The notes under the pieces were generated by a model, which searched no databases, was not told the DNA's origin, and saw only the letters and a program-made list of their open reading frames with translations. Source: HGM12998 sp900756495 (GTDB lineage: Bacteria; Bacillota; Clostridia; Oscillospirales; Oscillospiraceae). From it: a stretch of DNA of 64,000 nucleotides. The stretch is taken from assembly GCA_958477305.1 (NCBI GenBank), contig CAUEFI010000013.1:23319-87318 (forward strand), read 5' to 3'. The position numbers and the translations under genes are program-made. This document shows, in pieces, positions 44,491-52,973 of the stretch. Every line of letters begins with the position of its first letter. The stretch's first letter is position 1.

Positions 44491-46600
44491 AATCGCCGCC
44501 AAAATTCCCGGCCCGGACACCGGGATTACCATTAAGCGCACCATGTGCGACATCTGCACCCCGCTGTGCCACTGCGGCATCGATGCCTATGTGAAGGACG
44601 GCAGGGTAATCAAGATCGAGGGGACCAAGGGGCACCCCATGAACGACGGCGTCCTGTGCACCAAGGGCTCCTGCAACCGGAACTACATCTACCGGGAGGA
44701 CCGGATCCGCACGCCCCTCAAGCGGGTGGGTCCCCGGGGGAGCGGGGAGTTCGCGCCCATCACCTGGGACGAGGCCTACGATCTCATCGCTGAAAAGCTG
44801 CTGGGCATCAGGGAGAAGTACGGCCCCAACGCCGTGGCCTTCTACACCGGCTATACCAAGTGGTACCGCTTCATGCTCCAGCGCTTTGCCCACGTGTTCG
44901 GCAGCGTCAACTACGGCACCGAGTCCAGCGCCTGCTTCACGGCCAGCCGCATGGCCTGGCTCACCAACACCGGGAAATTCGCCCGGCCCGACATGCCGGC
45001 GGCCAAGCTCTTTGTGGGCTGGGGCAGCGCCACCCACTACTCCCGCTGGAACGTGGCCAACGGGGTGGACGCCTTCAAGCGCCGGGGGGGAACGGTGCTG
45101 TGCGTGGATCCCCGGATCACCCCGGGCGTCCAGCGCAACGCCGATCTCCACCTGCGGGTGAAGCCGGGCACCGACGGCCTTCTGGCCAACTGCATCGCCG
45201 GTATTATCATCCGCAACGGCTGGCATGACAAGGCGTACATCGAGAAGTACGTCCACGGCTTCGAGCCCTACGCCGCCTATGTGACCGCCCTGGATGTGGC
45301 GGAGACAAGCCGGATTACCGGGGTGCCCGCTGCGGATATCGAGGCCGCCGCCCATATGATCGCCACCATCAAGCCCATGTCGGTGGAGAACAACCCCACC
45401 TCCATCATCCACCAGACAAACGGCTTCCAGACCGCCCGGGCCATCTTCGCCCTCACCGCCATCACCGGCAACTACAACACGCCGGGCGGCAACCAGCCGC
45501 TGGACTTCACCTTCTGCGAGCAGGGGGCGGGCTTCCATACAGAGGACGAGGAGTTCGCCGTAGAACGGGCCCCCGCCGACTTTGACACCGCCCGCATCGG
45601 CGCCAAGCGCTTCCCCGTGTGGAGCAGGCTGGTGACGCAGATGCAGGCCTGTGATATGGCCCGCCAGATTCTGGAGGGGGAGCCCTATCCGGTGCGGGCC
45701 ATCTACGCCCACGGCATGAACCACCGCATCTTCACCGATCCGGAGTACCTGGTCAGGGCCATCGACACCCTGGACTTCTTTGTGGACGTGGATCTGTTCC
45801 TCACCGACACGGCCAAGCTGGCCGACGTGGTGCTCCCCGCCTGCTCCTCTTTCGAGCGGGAGGAGTTCAAGGTCTATCCCGGCGGCTTCGCGGCCTACTA
45901 CACGCCGGTAATCGAGCCCCTGTACGAGTCCCGCAGCGACGCCAGGATCCTCCAGGATCTCACCGCCCGGATGGGGCTGGACGATCCCTATCTGTCCGCG
46001 GGCTACCGGGCGTGCATCGAGCACGTGCTGGAGGGCAGCGGCGTCTCGGTGGAGGCGCTGATCGCCTCCGAACTGCCGGTGAAGGTGGCCAATCCGGGCC
46101 CGCCCAAGCCCTACGGTTATCTGGAGCGGGGGTGCGACACCGCCTCCGGGAAGATCGAGCTCTACTCCGAGCTCATCGCCTCCTGCGATCCCGCCCTGGG
46201 GCTGGAGCCCCTGCCCAAATACTATGAGCCCGCCCGCCGGCCCGACGAGACCTATCCCTTTATTCTCCAGACCGGCGTGCGCGTGCCAAACGCCCTCCAC
46301 AGTCGGCTCCATAAGGTGCCCTGGGCCAGGGCACTGCGGCCGGAGGCCGCCGCCGACATCAGCATGGAGGATGCGGCCCGCCTGGGCATTGAGGCGGGGG
46401 ACGATATCTGCCTGTACAGCGGCGAGGGATCTATCTGCGTCAAGGCCAACCCCACCTCCATGGTGGCCCCCGGGCAGGTCTTCATGTATCACGCCTACGC
46501 CGAGGCCGATGCGGCGTCCCTGATCTCCGCCGGGGATCTGGATCCCTATTCTGGCTTCCCGGGCTTCAAATCGGCTGTCTGCAATATCCGAAAGCTGTGA
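44471..46600 (+). CDS. Molybdopterin oxidoreductase catalytic subunit (DMSO reductase superfamily)
   Basis: The 709-residue protein has an N-terminal [4Fe-4S] site CDICTPLC with the fourth Cys in LCTKGSC. It then has GPNAVAFYTGYTKW, a YGTESSACFTASR stretch whose Cys is the likely Mo/W ligand, and VDPRITPGVQRNADLHLRVKPGTDGLLAN. The C-terminal molydopterin dinucleotide-binding domain is also present. No Tat signal is visible, so it acts in the cytoplasm. GGAGG precedes the ATG at 44471. The ferredoxin subunit follows. Reaction unknown; relatives in gut anaerobes include reductive dehydroxylases. Confidence 0.93.
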   Translation: MTELERKIAAKIPGPDTGITIKRTMCDICTPLCHCGIDAYVKDGRVIKIEGTKGHPMNDGVLCTKGSCNRNYIYREDRIRTPLKRVGPRGSGEFAPITWDEAYDLIAEKLLGIREKYGPNAVAFYTGYTKWYRFMLQRFAHVFGSVNYGTESSACFTASRMAWLTNTGKFARPDMPAAKLFVGWGSATHYSRWNVANGVDAFKRRGGTVLCVDPRITPGVQRNADLHLRVKPGTDGLLANCIAGIIIRNGWHDKAYIEKYVHGFEPYAAYVTALDVAETSRITGVPAADIEAAAHMIATIKPMSVENNPTSIIHQTNGFQTARAIFALTAITGNYNTPGGNQPLDFTFCEQGAGFHTEDEEFAVERAPADFDTARIGAKRFPVWSRLVTQMQACDMARQILEGEPYPVRAIYAHGMNHRIFTDPEYLVRAIDTLDFFVDVDLFLTDTAKLADVVLPACSSFEREEFKVYPGGFAAYYTPVIEPLYESRSDARILQDLTARMGLDDPYLSAGYRACIEHVLEGSGVSVEALIASELPVKVANPGPPKPYGYLERGCDTASGKIELYSELIASCDPALGLEPLPKYYEPARRPDETYPFILQTGVRVPNALHSRLHKVPWARALRPEAAADISMEDAARLGIEAGDDICLYSGEGSICVKANPTSMVAPGQVFMYHAYAEADAASLISAGDLDPYSGFPGFKSAVCNIRKL

Positions 46601-46614
46601 GAGGAGGAGCGGCC

Positions 46615-47112
46615 ATGAAGATGATTTTTGACCTGGATATGGATAAATGCGTGGCCTGCGGCGCCTGCGCCGTGGCCTGCATGGACCAGAACGATATTCA
46701 CCCCGAGGCGGGAGAGGAGCTCTTTCGTACGGTGGGAATTGTAGAGCCTGTATCACAGGGGAGGGCGCTGGGCTTTCTCTCTCTGGGGTGTATGCACTGT
46801 GCCGACGCCCCCTGCATTGCAGCCTGCCCCACCGGCTGCCTGAGAAAGGACGGGATGGGGCTCACCGTCTATGACAACAGCCTGTGCATTGGCTGTCACA
46901 GCTGTTCCATGGCCTGCCCCTTCGGGGCCCCCACTTTCACCGCAGCCGGCAAGATGCGTAAGTGCGACGGCTGTCAGGTCCGGCAGGAAAACGGGTTGGA
47001 GCCCGCCTGTGTCCGTATTTGTCCCACAAAGGCGCTTACCTGCCGCCCGGAGGAGGAATATGTGGCCGACAAGCGGAGCGCCTCCATGCGCAGGGCACTT
47101 TCCAGAGACTGA
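46615..47112 (+). CDS. Four-cluster ferredoxin-like electron-transfer subunit
   Basis: The 165-residue protein has four Cys clusters in the order of HycB/DmsB-type subunits: CVACGACAVAC, CMHCADAPCIAACPTGC, CIGCHSCSMACPFGAP and CDGCQVRQ followed by CVRICPTKAL. Each likely binds [4Fe-4S]. It would wire the molybdopterin subunit to the flavoprotein. The ATG at 46615 lies five bases after GAGGAGGAG and 15 bases after the catalytic gene. Confidence 0.95.
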   Translation: MKMIFDLDMDKCVACGACAVACMDQNDIHPEAGEELFRTVGIVEPVSQGRALGFLSLGCMHCADAPCIAACPTGCLRKDGMGLTVYDNSLCIGCHSCSMACPFGAPTFTAAGKMRKCDGCQVRQENGLEPACVRICPTKALTCRPEEEYVADKRSASMRRALSRD

Positions 47113-47193
47113 GGTGTGTGCAGGATGAGTTGCAAAATTCGCTGATATATGATATCCTCAAGCCATCACAAGGGAAAGCAGGGTGTCATGCCA

Positions 47194-47904
47194 ATGGCTG
47201 CGATATTTGAAAAGGCGATGAACAATACGTTGTACCAAGACGTAGTGGCTCAGATCTGTGAGATGATTCTGGCGGGTAGCATCAGAAAGGGAGAGCTGCT
47301 CCCGTCTGAGTCCAAGCTGTGCACCCAGTTTCAAGTCAGCCGCACGACGGTGCGTGAGGCGCTGAAGATTCTATCCCAGAGGAAGATCATACAGACCATT
47401 CGGGGAAAGGGGTCGATTGTGATCTCGGATAACTTCAGCTACCTCAATGAAGGAATGCGAGCCAAAATTCAGCAGTACGAGAGCAACTTTGAGTATGCGA
47501 CACAGGCCCGCCGACTCCTGGAGCCCCAAATTGCTGCCTTGGCCGCGCGGATCGCCACGAAAAAAGATGTGGAGGATCTGGAGGGCATTATTCACATGTG
47601 CAATGTGAAAGAGCGGGATGGCACCTTGACCACGGAGGACCTGCGGACCTTTCATTTTCGGGTGGCGGACATCACACGAAATCCGGTGCTGATCTCAATG
47701 GTGGAGCTGTTGATTTCTATGTGCGACGCACCGCCGGAGACCAGCCTGCAGGTGCCGAATCCCACCAAGCCGTCCCGCCAGACCATCATGGTGGGCCATG
47801 AGATGATTTTGGAGGCAATCCGCAGCCATGATGAAGAAGACGCCTACTTTTACATGAAGGAAAATCTCAAGCACTTCCATGACAATTGCCTGACGGAGTA
47901 TTGA
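47194..47904 (+). CDS. GntR/FadR-family transcriptional regulator
   Basis: The protein (about 236 residues) has a GntR winged helix (LYQDVVAQICEMILAGSIRKGELLPSES to VSRTTVREALKILSQRKII) and an all-helical FCD ligand domain (RRLLEPQIAALAARIA, FHFRVADITRNP with metal-binding His and Asp positions). I chose the ATG at 47194, eight bases after AGGGTG; the ATG at 47188 is also possible. FCD regulators usually sense organic acids or amino acids. Its place behind the molybdoenzyme genes suggests it controls them and perhaps the DASS transporter. Confidence 0.9.
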   Translation: MAAIFEKAMNNTLYQDVVAQICEMILAGSIRKGELLPSESKLCTQFQVSRTTVREALKILSQRKIIQTIRGKGSIVISDNFSYLNEGMRAKIQQYESNFEYATQARRLLEPQIAALAARIATKKDVEDLEGIIHMCNVKERDGTLTTEDLRTFHFRVADITRNPVLISMVELLISMCDAPPETSLQVPNPTKPSRQTIMVGHEMILEAIRSHDEEDAYFYMKENLKHFHDNCLTEY

Positions 47905-47940
47905 ACCCGGGCTTTAAAAAGAAGCCACATAAACAGACAA

Positions 47941-47983
47941 AGAGGCGGCTCTGATCGTTGTATCAGAGCCGCCTCTCTTTTTT
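47941..47983 (+). terminator. Terminator after the GntR gene
   Basis: A perfect 15-bp stem (47941-47955 with 47962-47976) is followed by CTTTTTT. No gene is seen from here to about 48090. Confidence 0.92.
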
Positions 47984-48090
47984 GCTGGGAAAATACGAAG
48001 GAGATGGAAGCCGCGGTATTCGGTCGGGCGGCCGACGTAGAGGGATTTGAAGAACGGTACCGCAGTGGTGAGAAGCGCTGAGATAAAGGG

Positions 48091-48127
48091 CACAGCCGCT
48101 GGAGTACTCAGGACTCCAGCGGCTGTG
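48091..48127 (-). terminator. Hairpin at the end of the small minus-strand gene
   Basis: A perfect 15-bp stem (48091-48105 with 48113-48127) with a 7-base loop spans the stop codon of the small gene. The T tract on the minus strand is poor (CCCTTTATC), so termination strength is uncertain. Confidence 0.65.
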
Positions 48128-48260
48128 TGGCTTCCTCCGCCTGCGGGACAGAACGGGCAGCGGCGATGGATGGAGCGCTGACGGCCAGAAAGATAAGCGC
48201 GGCGGCCAGAGCGCAGGCCAGGACAGTGAGTACCTTCCGGCGGATCAAAAGCAGCTTCAT
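48108..48260 (-). CDS. 50-residue membrane-anchored small protein
   Basis: This short frame starts with an ATG at 48260, seven bases after a GGAGGG site, and encodes MKLLLIRRKVLTVLACALAA followed by LIFLAVSAPSIAAARSVPQ and a short acidic tail. It has a basic N-terminus and a single membrane or signal helix. The opening KLLLIRRK resembles the N-terminal anchor of clostridial polysaccharide deacetylases, but the catalytic domain is absent and a stop is followed at once by a hairpin. It could be a genuine small membrane protein or the stump of a truncated deacetylase. Confidence 0.6.
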   Translation of the reverse strand: MKLLLIRRKVLTVLACALAAALIFLAVSAPSIAAARSVPQAEEATQPLES

Positions 48261-48323
48261 GGAGATCCCTCCCTTCCTATCACAGATTATATGTGACGGG
48301 GGGGTACTGTTATGTCCAGTGCC

Positions 48324-48352
48324 TTGATCCTGCCGGTGAGAGATGATATCAT
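48324..48352 (+). promoter_or_regulatory. Promoter of the GTPase-ribonuclease fusion gene
   Basis: TTGATC (48324-48329) and TATCAT (48347-48352) are 17 bases apart and would start transcription near 48359. The leader is then only about 33 bases, too short for the kind of attenuator found before tet(M). Confidence 0.65.
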
Positions 48353-48391
48353 AACAGCGTGAATCGAATTTGCTGCGGAATGGGGACGGAA

Positions 48392-51034
48392 ATGAAAAAG
48401 CTGGCCGTTGGAATTTTGGCGCACGTAGACGCGGGAAAGACCACCTTGTCAGAGGGGATGCTTTACTGCTGCGGCTGCCTGAAAAAGCTGGGACGGGTAG
48501 ACCACAGAGATGCCTTTTTGGATACCCACGAACTGGAGCGGGAACGGGGAATTACCATTTTCGCTAAACAGGCGGTACTTCCACTGGAACATGTGGAAAT
48601 CACGCTGCTGGATACGCCCGGACATGTGGACTTTTCCGCCGAGGCTGAGCGTACCCTGCGGGTGCTGGACTGTGCCATTCTGGTTATCAGCGGATCCGAG
48701 GGCGTACAGGCGCACACCCTAACTCTGTGGAGGCTGCTCCGGCAGTACCATGTCCCTACAGTTCTCTTTATAAACAAGATGGATTTACCTAGCGCAGACC
48801 GCGCTGCACTGCTGGCGGAGATAAGAAGGCGTCTCTCGGAAGGCTGTGTGGACTTCGGAGCGGATCAGGAGCGGGAAGCCCTGCTTGAAAATATCGCGAT
48901 GTGCAGCGATGAGGTGTTTAACCGCTATTTGGATCAAGGGGCAATATCGGACGGGGAAATCTCGGATCTGGTTGCTGCGGAGGAACTCTTTCCCTGCCTG
49001 TTCGGATCTGCACTGAGGCTGGAGGGCGTGGACGGCCTGCTGGACTGCCTGGAGCGGTATGCTCCCAGGACGGAGTATCCGGCGGAGTTCGGCGCCCGGG
49101 TCTATAAAATTTCACGGGATCCCCAGGGGACTAGGCTCACCTATCTGAAGGTCACGGGTGGCACCCTGCAGGTCAAGGCGCTCCTCACCGGAGAGCAGGG
49201 CGGCTGGGAAGAGAAGGTAGACCAAATCCGAATCTACTCCGGGAGCAAGTACCGCACTGCAGAACGGGCGGAGGCGGGAACGATATGCGCCGTCACGGGC
49301 CTGAGCCGTACCTTCCCCGGTGAGGGACTGGGCGGTGAGCCGGCAGCTGGGGAGCCGGTATTGGAGCCGGTACTCACCTATCGCCTGCTGCTGCCCCAGG
49401 GGTGCGATCCATACGCCGCTCTGCTCAGGCTGAGAGAACTGGAGGAGGAGGATCCCCAGCTGCGCATTGTCTGGAATGAACAGCTCCGGGAGATTCATAT
49501 TCAGCTTATGGGCGAAGTCCAGATGGAGATCCTGAAGCGGCTCATTGCCGGCCGGTATGGATGGGAGGTTACCTTCGGAGCTGGAAATATTGTCTACCGG
49601 GAGACCATCACCGAGCCGGTACTGGGAGTAGGGCACTTTGAGCCTCTGCGGCACTATGCAGAGGTACACCTCCTGATGGAGCCGGGCGAGCGGGGCAGCG
49701 GGCTGCGCTTTGCCGCAGCTTGTGGGGAGGATATGCTGGATCGGAACTGGCAGAGACTCATTCTCACCCACTTGGCGGAGCGGACTCATCCAGGCGTCCT
49801 GACAGGCGCTCCCATCACCGATATGAAAATAACCTTGGTAGCCGGAAAGGCCCATGTAAAGCACACAGAGGGGGGCGATTTCCGACAGGCTACCTACCGG
49901 GCAATCCGACAGGGACTTATGTCTGCACAGGCAATTCTGTTAGAGCCGTGGTATGACTTCCGGCTGGAGGTTCCCACCGAGTATGTAGGCCGGGCCATGA
50001 CCGACCTGCAGCGTATGTCGGGACGGATGGAACCGGCTGAGACCGGCGGGGAAACTACAGTTCTTACCGGCTCAGCGCCGGTGGCCTGCCTGCGGGATTA
50101 CGCGGCTGAGGTTGCCGCCTATACCCGGGGCCAAGGACGGCTCTTTTGTACCCTGCGGGGATATGAGGCATGCCATAACCAGGAGGATGTGGTGGCCGCA
50201 TCGGGCTATGACCCGGAGAGGGATACGGACAACCCGGCCGATTCGGTGTTCTGTTCTCACGGCGCGGGGGTGACGGTGAAGTGGAACGAGGCCCCTGCCC
50301 GCATGCACGCAGACAGCGGGCTCAAGCTGGAGGGGGAGGCGGAGGGTAAGGCAGATGCTCCCGCCCGGCCCAGTTCTGTCGTTTCCCGTACCGGCGGGTG
50401 GGAGCAGGACAAGGAACTGCAGGCCATCTTTGAGCGGACCTACGGCCCGGTGAAGCGGCGTGATTTTCTTCCGACGCCCCCGAAAAGAGAGAAAGCCCCT
50501 GCGGAGGGGCGAGTAGAGATACGGCCCCGGGACACGGGGCCCGAGTACCTGCTGGTGGACGGCTACAACATCATATTTGCCTGGGACGAGCTCAAAGCAG
50601 TGGCCCGGGACAACCTGGACGCCGCCAGGCAGATGCTGATGGATCTTTTGAGCAACTACCAGGGATACAAAAAAAATGTGGTTATTCTGGTGTTTGACGC
50701 CTATAAGGTGCCCCGAAGCGTGGGGGAGGTAGTACGGTATCACAATATCTATGTCGTGTATACCAAAGAGGCAGAGACAGCCGACGCTTATATTGAAAAG
50801 ACCACTTACGAGATTGGGAAAAAGCATCGGGTGCGGGTGGCCACCTCAGACGGGACCGAGCAGCTTATCATTTTGGGGCATGGGGCGCTGCGCCTCTCTG
50901 CCAGGGCTTTTAAAGACGAGGTGGAGCAGGTGGGCGGACAGATTGCCGCCGCTCTCGTCCGGAACAACATCCAAAACAGAGGCACCAAGCTGTCGGAACA
51001 CTTAGGAAGCGCAGAGCAGCGGCATAGAGGGTGA
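48392..51034 (+). CDS. TetM/EF-G-like translational GTPase fused to a Rae1 (YacP)-like NYN ribonuclease
   Basis: The 880-residue protein has two parts. Residues 1 to about 640 align with TetM-type ribosomal protection GTPases: P-loop AHVDAGKTT (10-18), ERERGITI, DTPGH (74-78), NKMD (128-131) and domains II-V. After a charged Pro-rich linker, residues about 718-865 match Rae1/YacP: LLVDGYNIIFAWDE with Asp723, VFDAYK with Asp769, ETADAYIEK with Asp798, and ATSDGTEQ with Asp820. Rae1 cuts mRNA in the ribosomal A site. The TetM loop YYSPVS that displaces tetracycline is replaced by AHVKHTEGG (487-495). The ATG at 48392 aligns with the TetM start. Translation rescue or mRNA cleavage is likelier than drug resistance (inference). 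Confidence 0.92.
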   Translation: MKKLAVGILAHVDAGKTTLSEGMLYCCGCLKKLGRVDHRDAFLDTHELERERGITIFAKQAVLPLEHVEITLLDTPGHVDFSAEAERTLRVLDCAILVISGSEGVQAHTLTLWRLLRQYHVPTVLFINKMDLPSADRAALLAEIRRRLSEGCVDFGADQEREALLENIAMCSDEVFNRYLDQGAISDGEISDLVAAEELFPCLFGSALRLEGVDGLLDCLERYAPRTEYPAEFGARVYKISRDPQGTRLTYLKVTGGTLQVKALLTGEQGGWEEKVDQIRIYSGSKYRTAERAEAGTICAVTGLSRTFPGEGLGGEPAAGEPVLEPVLTYRLLLPQGCDPYAALLRLRELEEEDPQLRIVWNEQLREIHIQLMGEVQMEILKRLIAGRYGWEVTFGAGNIVYRETITEPVLGVGHFEPLRHYAEVHLLMEPGERGSGLRFAAACGEDMLDRNWQRLILTHLAERTHPGVLTGAPITDMKITLVAGKAHVKHTEGGDFRQATYRAIRQGLMSAQAILLEPWYDFRLEVPTEYVGRAMTDLQRMSGRMEPAETGGETTVLTGSAPVACLRDYAAEVAAYTRGQGRLFCTLRGYEACHNQEDVVAASGYDPERDTDNPADSVFCSHGAGVTVKWNEAPARMHADSGLKLEGEAEGKADAPARPSSVVSRTGGWEQDKELQAIFERTYGPVKRRDFLPTPPKREKAPAEGRVEIRPRDTGPEYLLVDGYNIIFAWDELKAVARDNLDAARQMLMDLLSNYQGYKKNVVILVFDAYKVPRSVGEVVRYHNIYVVYTKEAETADAYIEKTTYEIGKKHRVRVATSDGTEQLIILGHGALRLSARAFKDEVEQVGGQIAAALVRNNIQNRGTKLSEHLGSAEQRHRG

Positions 51035-51036
51035 AC

Positions 51037-51072
51037 ATAGCCCCGGCGGGAGAGATCTCCCGCCGGGGCTAT
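51037..51072. terminator. Hairpin between convergent GTPase-NYN and anti-sigma genes
   Basis: A perfect 16-bp stem (51037-51052 with 51057-51072) with loop AGAT overlaps no gene and starts two bases after the GTPase-NYN stop. It lacks a T tract on either strand. It may act as a weak terminator or as 3' mRNA protection for both genes. Confidence 0.65.
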
Positions 51073-51170
51073 TCAATCAGAAAAACTGTATGCAGACCAG
51101 ACAGGGAAAGTCAGAAATGAACATATCGCTTGACCCGCCCTGCAGGCATCTTTTGGTTCAGCGGACGTCA

Positions 51171-52268
51171 TCAGTCCGTCTGGCCGAGAATGGTGTCACA
51201 GACGGCTTCGCCGCAGCCGGGGGCAGTCAGACCATATTTTTCCTGAAGATGTTCTATCTCCTCAGGCTCCAAGCCGGCATCAGAGACAGTTTCGCCTTCC
51301 TGAAGGCTCTCAACCGTCCCGCCGGGCCAGACCGTATAGACGGTGTAGGCAGCGTCCCGATCGTCCGGGGAAAAGTCCTCTGAGGTATAGGTATGAAGAT
51401 GGAAGGTATAGCAGTATAGATCGTCCTGGGCACCGTCCACGGGAGTGGAGCCGGTATAGATCAGCGCGGCATAGGCAAAGACGCTCTCGGACGCGCCGTC
51501 AGCCCGCTGCAGCAGCAAACCGGTCAGAGCTTCATTAGGCAGCGGGGCACTGGTGTAGGATTCCTCTCCGCCCAGAGCCTGGTAGACCAGATCCAATGCC
51601 TGACGCTCCGGGAGAAGCAGGGACGCCGTCATCATACCGGGCTGGATTTCGCTTTCACCCGTATCCTCAGGGACAGCGGAAAGAGCAGGTTCGCCGGTGC
51701 CGCCGCCAGTCTCCTTGGAGGAGGCGGAAGACTCTCCGGTACTGCCGTCGCGTGAGACAGCTCCATTCAGACCAACGCCGTCCTCGGCGGAGCGGGGATT
51801 CCCGTCGGCGAGGACATCAGAACTGGCGGGGACAGATGCCGCTTCCGGCATTTCCTGAGGCGCCGCGTCCATCGCTGCACCGCCCGCCGACATGGCCGCA
51901 GGCGGTGCGGCGGCACCGCTGCTGCCGCCGCCAAGTCCAAGATATTTCAGGCTTCCCGCGCCCAGCACGGCTACGGCGCAGACCGCCGCCAGGGCTGCCC
52001 AGCCCTTCCAGCGCCTCTTGGAGGTCCCGGCAGGCATGGGAGATACCGTGCTGGACTGTATGCGCTCCATAATATGATCTTTCAGGTCGGAGGGGGGATC
52101 GACCCAAAGTCCGGGCATGGACTCGTGGATACCCTCCAAATCGGCCAAGAGGTCCCTGCATGCGGGACACTGGGACAGATGTTCATGCAGCAGCTGTTCC
52201 TCCTCCTTGGAGAGCACGCCGTCAAGAGAGGCGGAGATCAGCTCCAAAGCCTCTTCACAGGTACACAT
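51171..52268 (-). CDS. Membrane anti-sigma factor with zinc-finger (ZAS/HC2) domain
   Basis: The 365-residue protein starts with a HC2-type zinc anti-sigma domain (CEEALELISASLDGVLSKEEE, HEHLSQCPACRDL). A membrane helix lies at about 90-110 (WAALAAVCAVAVLGAGSL), followed by a long extracytoplasmic part rich in Ala, Gly, Ser and Glu, and a C-terminal domain of about 150 residues (LLLPERQALDLVYQALG onwards). It should hold the ECF sigma factor encoded just upstream inactive until an envelope signal. AAAGGAGG precedes the ATG at 52268. Confidence 0.88.
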   Translation of the reverse strand: MCTCEEALELISASLDGVLSKEEEQLLHEHLSQCPACRDLLADLEGIHESMPGLWVDPPSDLKDHIMERIQSSTVSPMPAGTSKRRWKGWAALAAVCAVAVLGAGSLKYLGLGGGSSGAAAPPAAMSAGGAAMDAAPQEMPEAASVPASSDVLADGNPRSAEDGVGLNGAVSRDGSTGESSASSKETGGGTGEPALSAVPEDTGESEIQPGMMTASLLLPERQALDLVYQALGGEESYTSAPLPNEALTGLLLQRADGASESVFAYAALIYTGSTPVDGAQDDLYCYTFHLHTYTSEDFSPDDRDAAYTVYTVWPGGTVESLQEGETVSDAGLEPEEIEHLQEKYGLTAPGCGEAVCDTILGQTD

Positions 52269-52314
52269 GCAGGACACCTCCTTTCCGTGCTGTCAAGCAG
52301 AAATGAAATCCGTT

Positions 52315-52938
52315 CTATAACGATGGCGGTCCGTTTGCCTTAGTAGACGAAGTATGGGCGGGAAAGTTCCCAGTGGAGACCAGATATTTTCGCAGGGCCA
52401 GCCGTGCCCGGGAGATTCTGGACTTCACTGTGCCCTCCTCCAGCCCCAGGGAGGCGGCAATCTCCCCATAGCTTAGACCGTGTATTTCCCGCAGGACAAG
52501 TACCTGGCGGTGCTCGCTGCTCAGGGTGGAGAGCCCTTTTTCCAGGGCCTCCTGCAGATCCCGCTGCTCGCTCTGATGCTCTGGGCTGAACCTCCAGTCG
52601 GGGAGCTCTGCCTGGCGGCCCGAATCCCCCTCGTCATCCAGCGACACCGTCATGGAGAGCCCACGGCGCCGCTTCTCCCGGCGCAGAAAATCAATACAGG
52701 CATTGGAGGCCAAGCGGTAAAGCCAAGTGGAGAAGGCGCTGCCTCCCTGAAATTTCGACAGGCCCCGCCAAGCATTGAAGAAGGCCTCCTGGGTGAGTTC
52801 GGCGGCGTCCTCAGGATTTCCCGTCATGCGCAGGGCCAGGTTGTAGATGCGGCCCTGATTTTCTTCTACCAGGGCTGCGAACGCATCCTGGTCACCAGCT
52901 TTGGAACGCTCTACCAGAGCCTGTTCCTCAAGGGTCAC
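52315..52938 (-). CDS. ECF sigma factor (RpoE/SigW-like)
   Basis: The 207-residue protein has sigma-70 region 2 (FAALVEENQGRIYNLALRMTG, DAAELTQEAFFNAWRGLSKF, STWLYRLASNACIDFLRREKRR) and region 4 (LSSEHRQVLVLREIHGLSYGEIAASLGLEEGTVKSRISRAR). It starts at a GTG at 52938 behind AGGTGA. The anti-sigma gene follows after 46 bases, so the pair forms a standard signalling operon. Its regulon cannot be read here. Confidence 0.95.
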   Translation of the reverse strand: MTLEEQALVERSKAGDQDAFAALVEENQGRIYNLALRMTGNPEDAAELTQEAFFNAWRGLSKFQGGSAFSTWLYRLASNACIDFLRREKRRRGLSMTVSLDDEGDSGRQAELPDWRFSPEHQSEQRDLQEALEKGLSTLSSEHRQVLVLREIHGLSYGEIAASLGLEEGTVKSRISRARLALRKYLVSTGNFPAHTSSTKANGPPSL

Positions 52939-52973
52939 GCCTGACTCACCTGCCTCTCTCAGAAGAAATCGGA

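Noticed and set aside
44444..46756. 770-codon minus-strand open frame
   Set aside because: It is the mirror of the high-GC molybdopterin gene; its Gly/His/Val-rich sequence has no family pattern.
48392..51034. Tetracycline-resistance gene tet(M)-like call
   Set aside because: The GTPase part is TetM-like, but the drug-site loop is missing and a ribonuclease domain is fused, so resistance should not be assumed.
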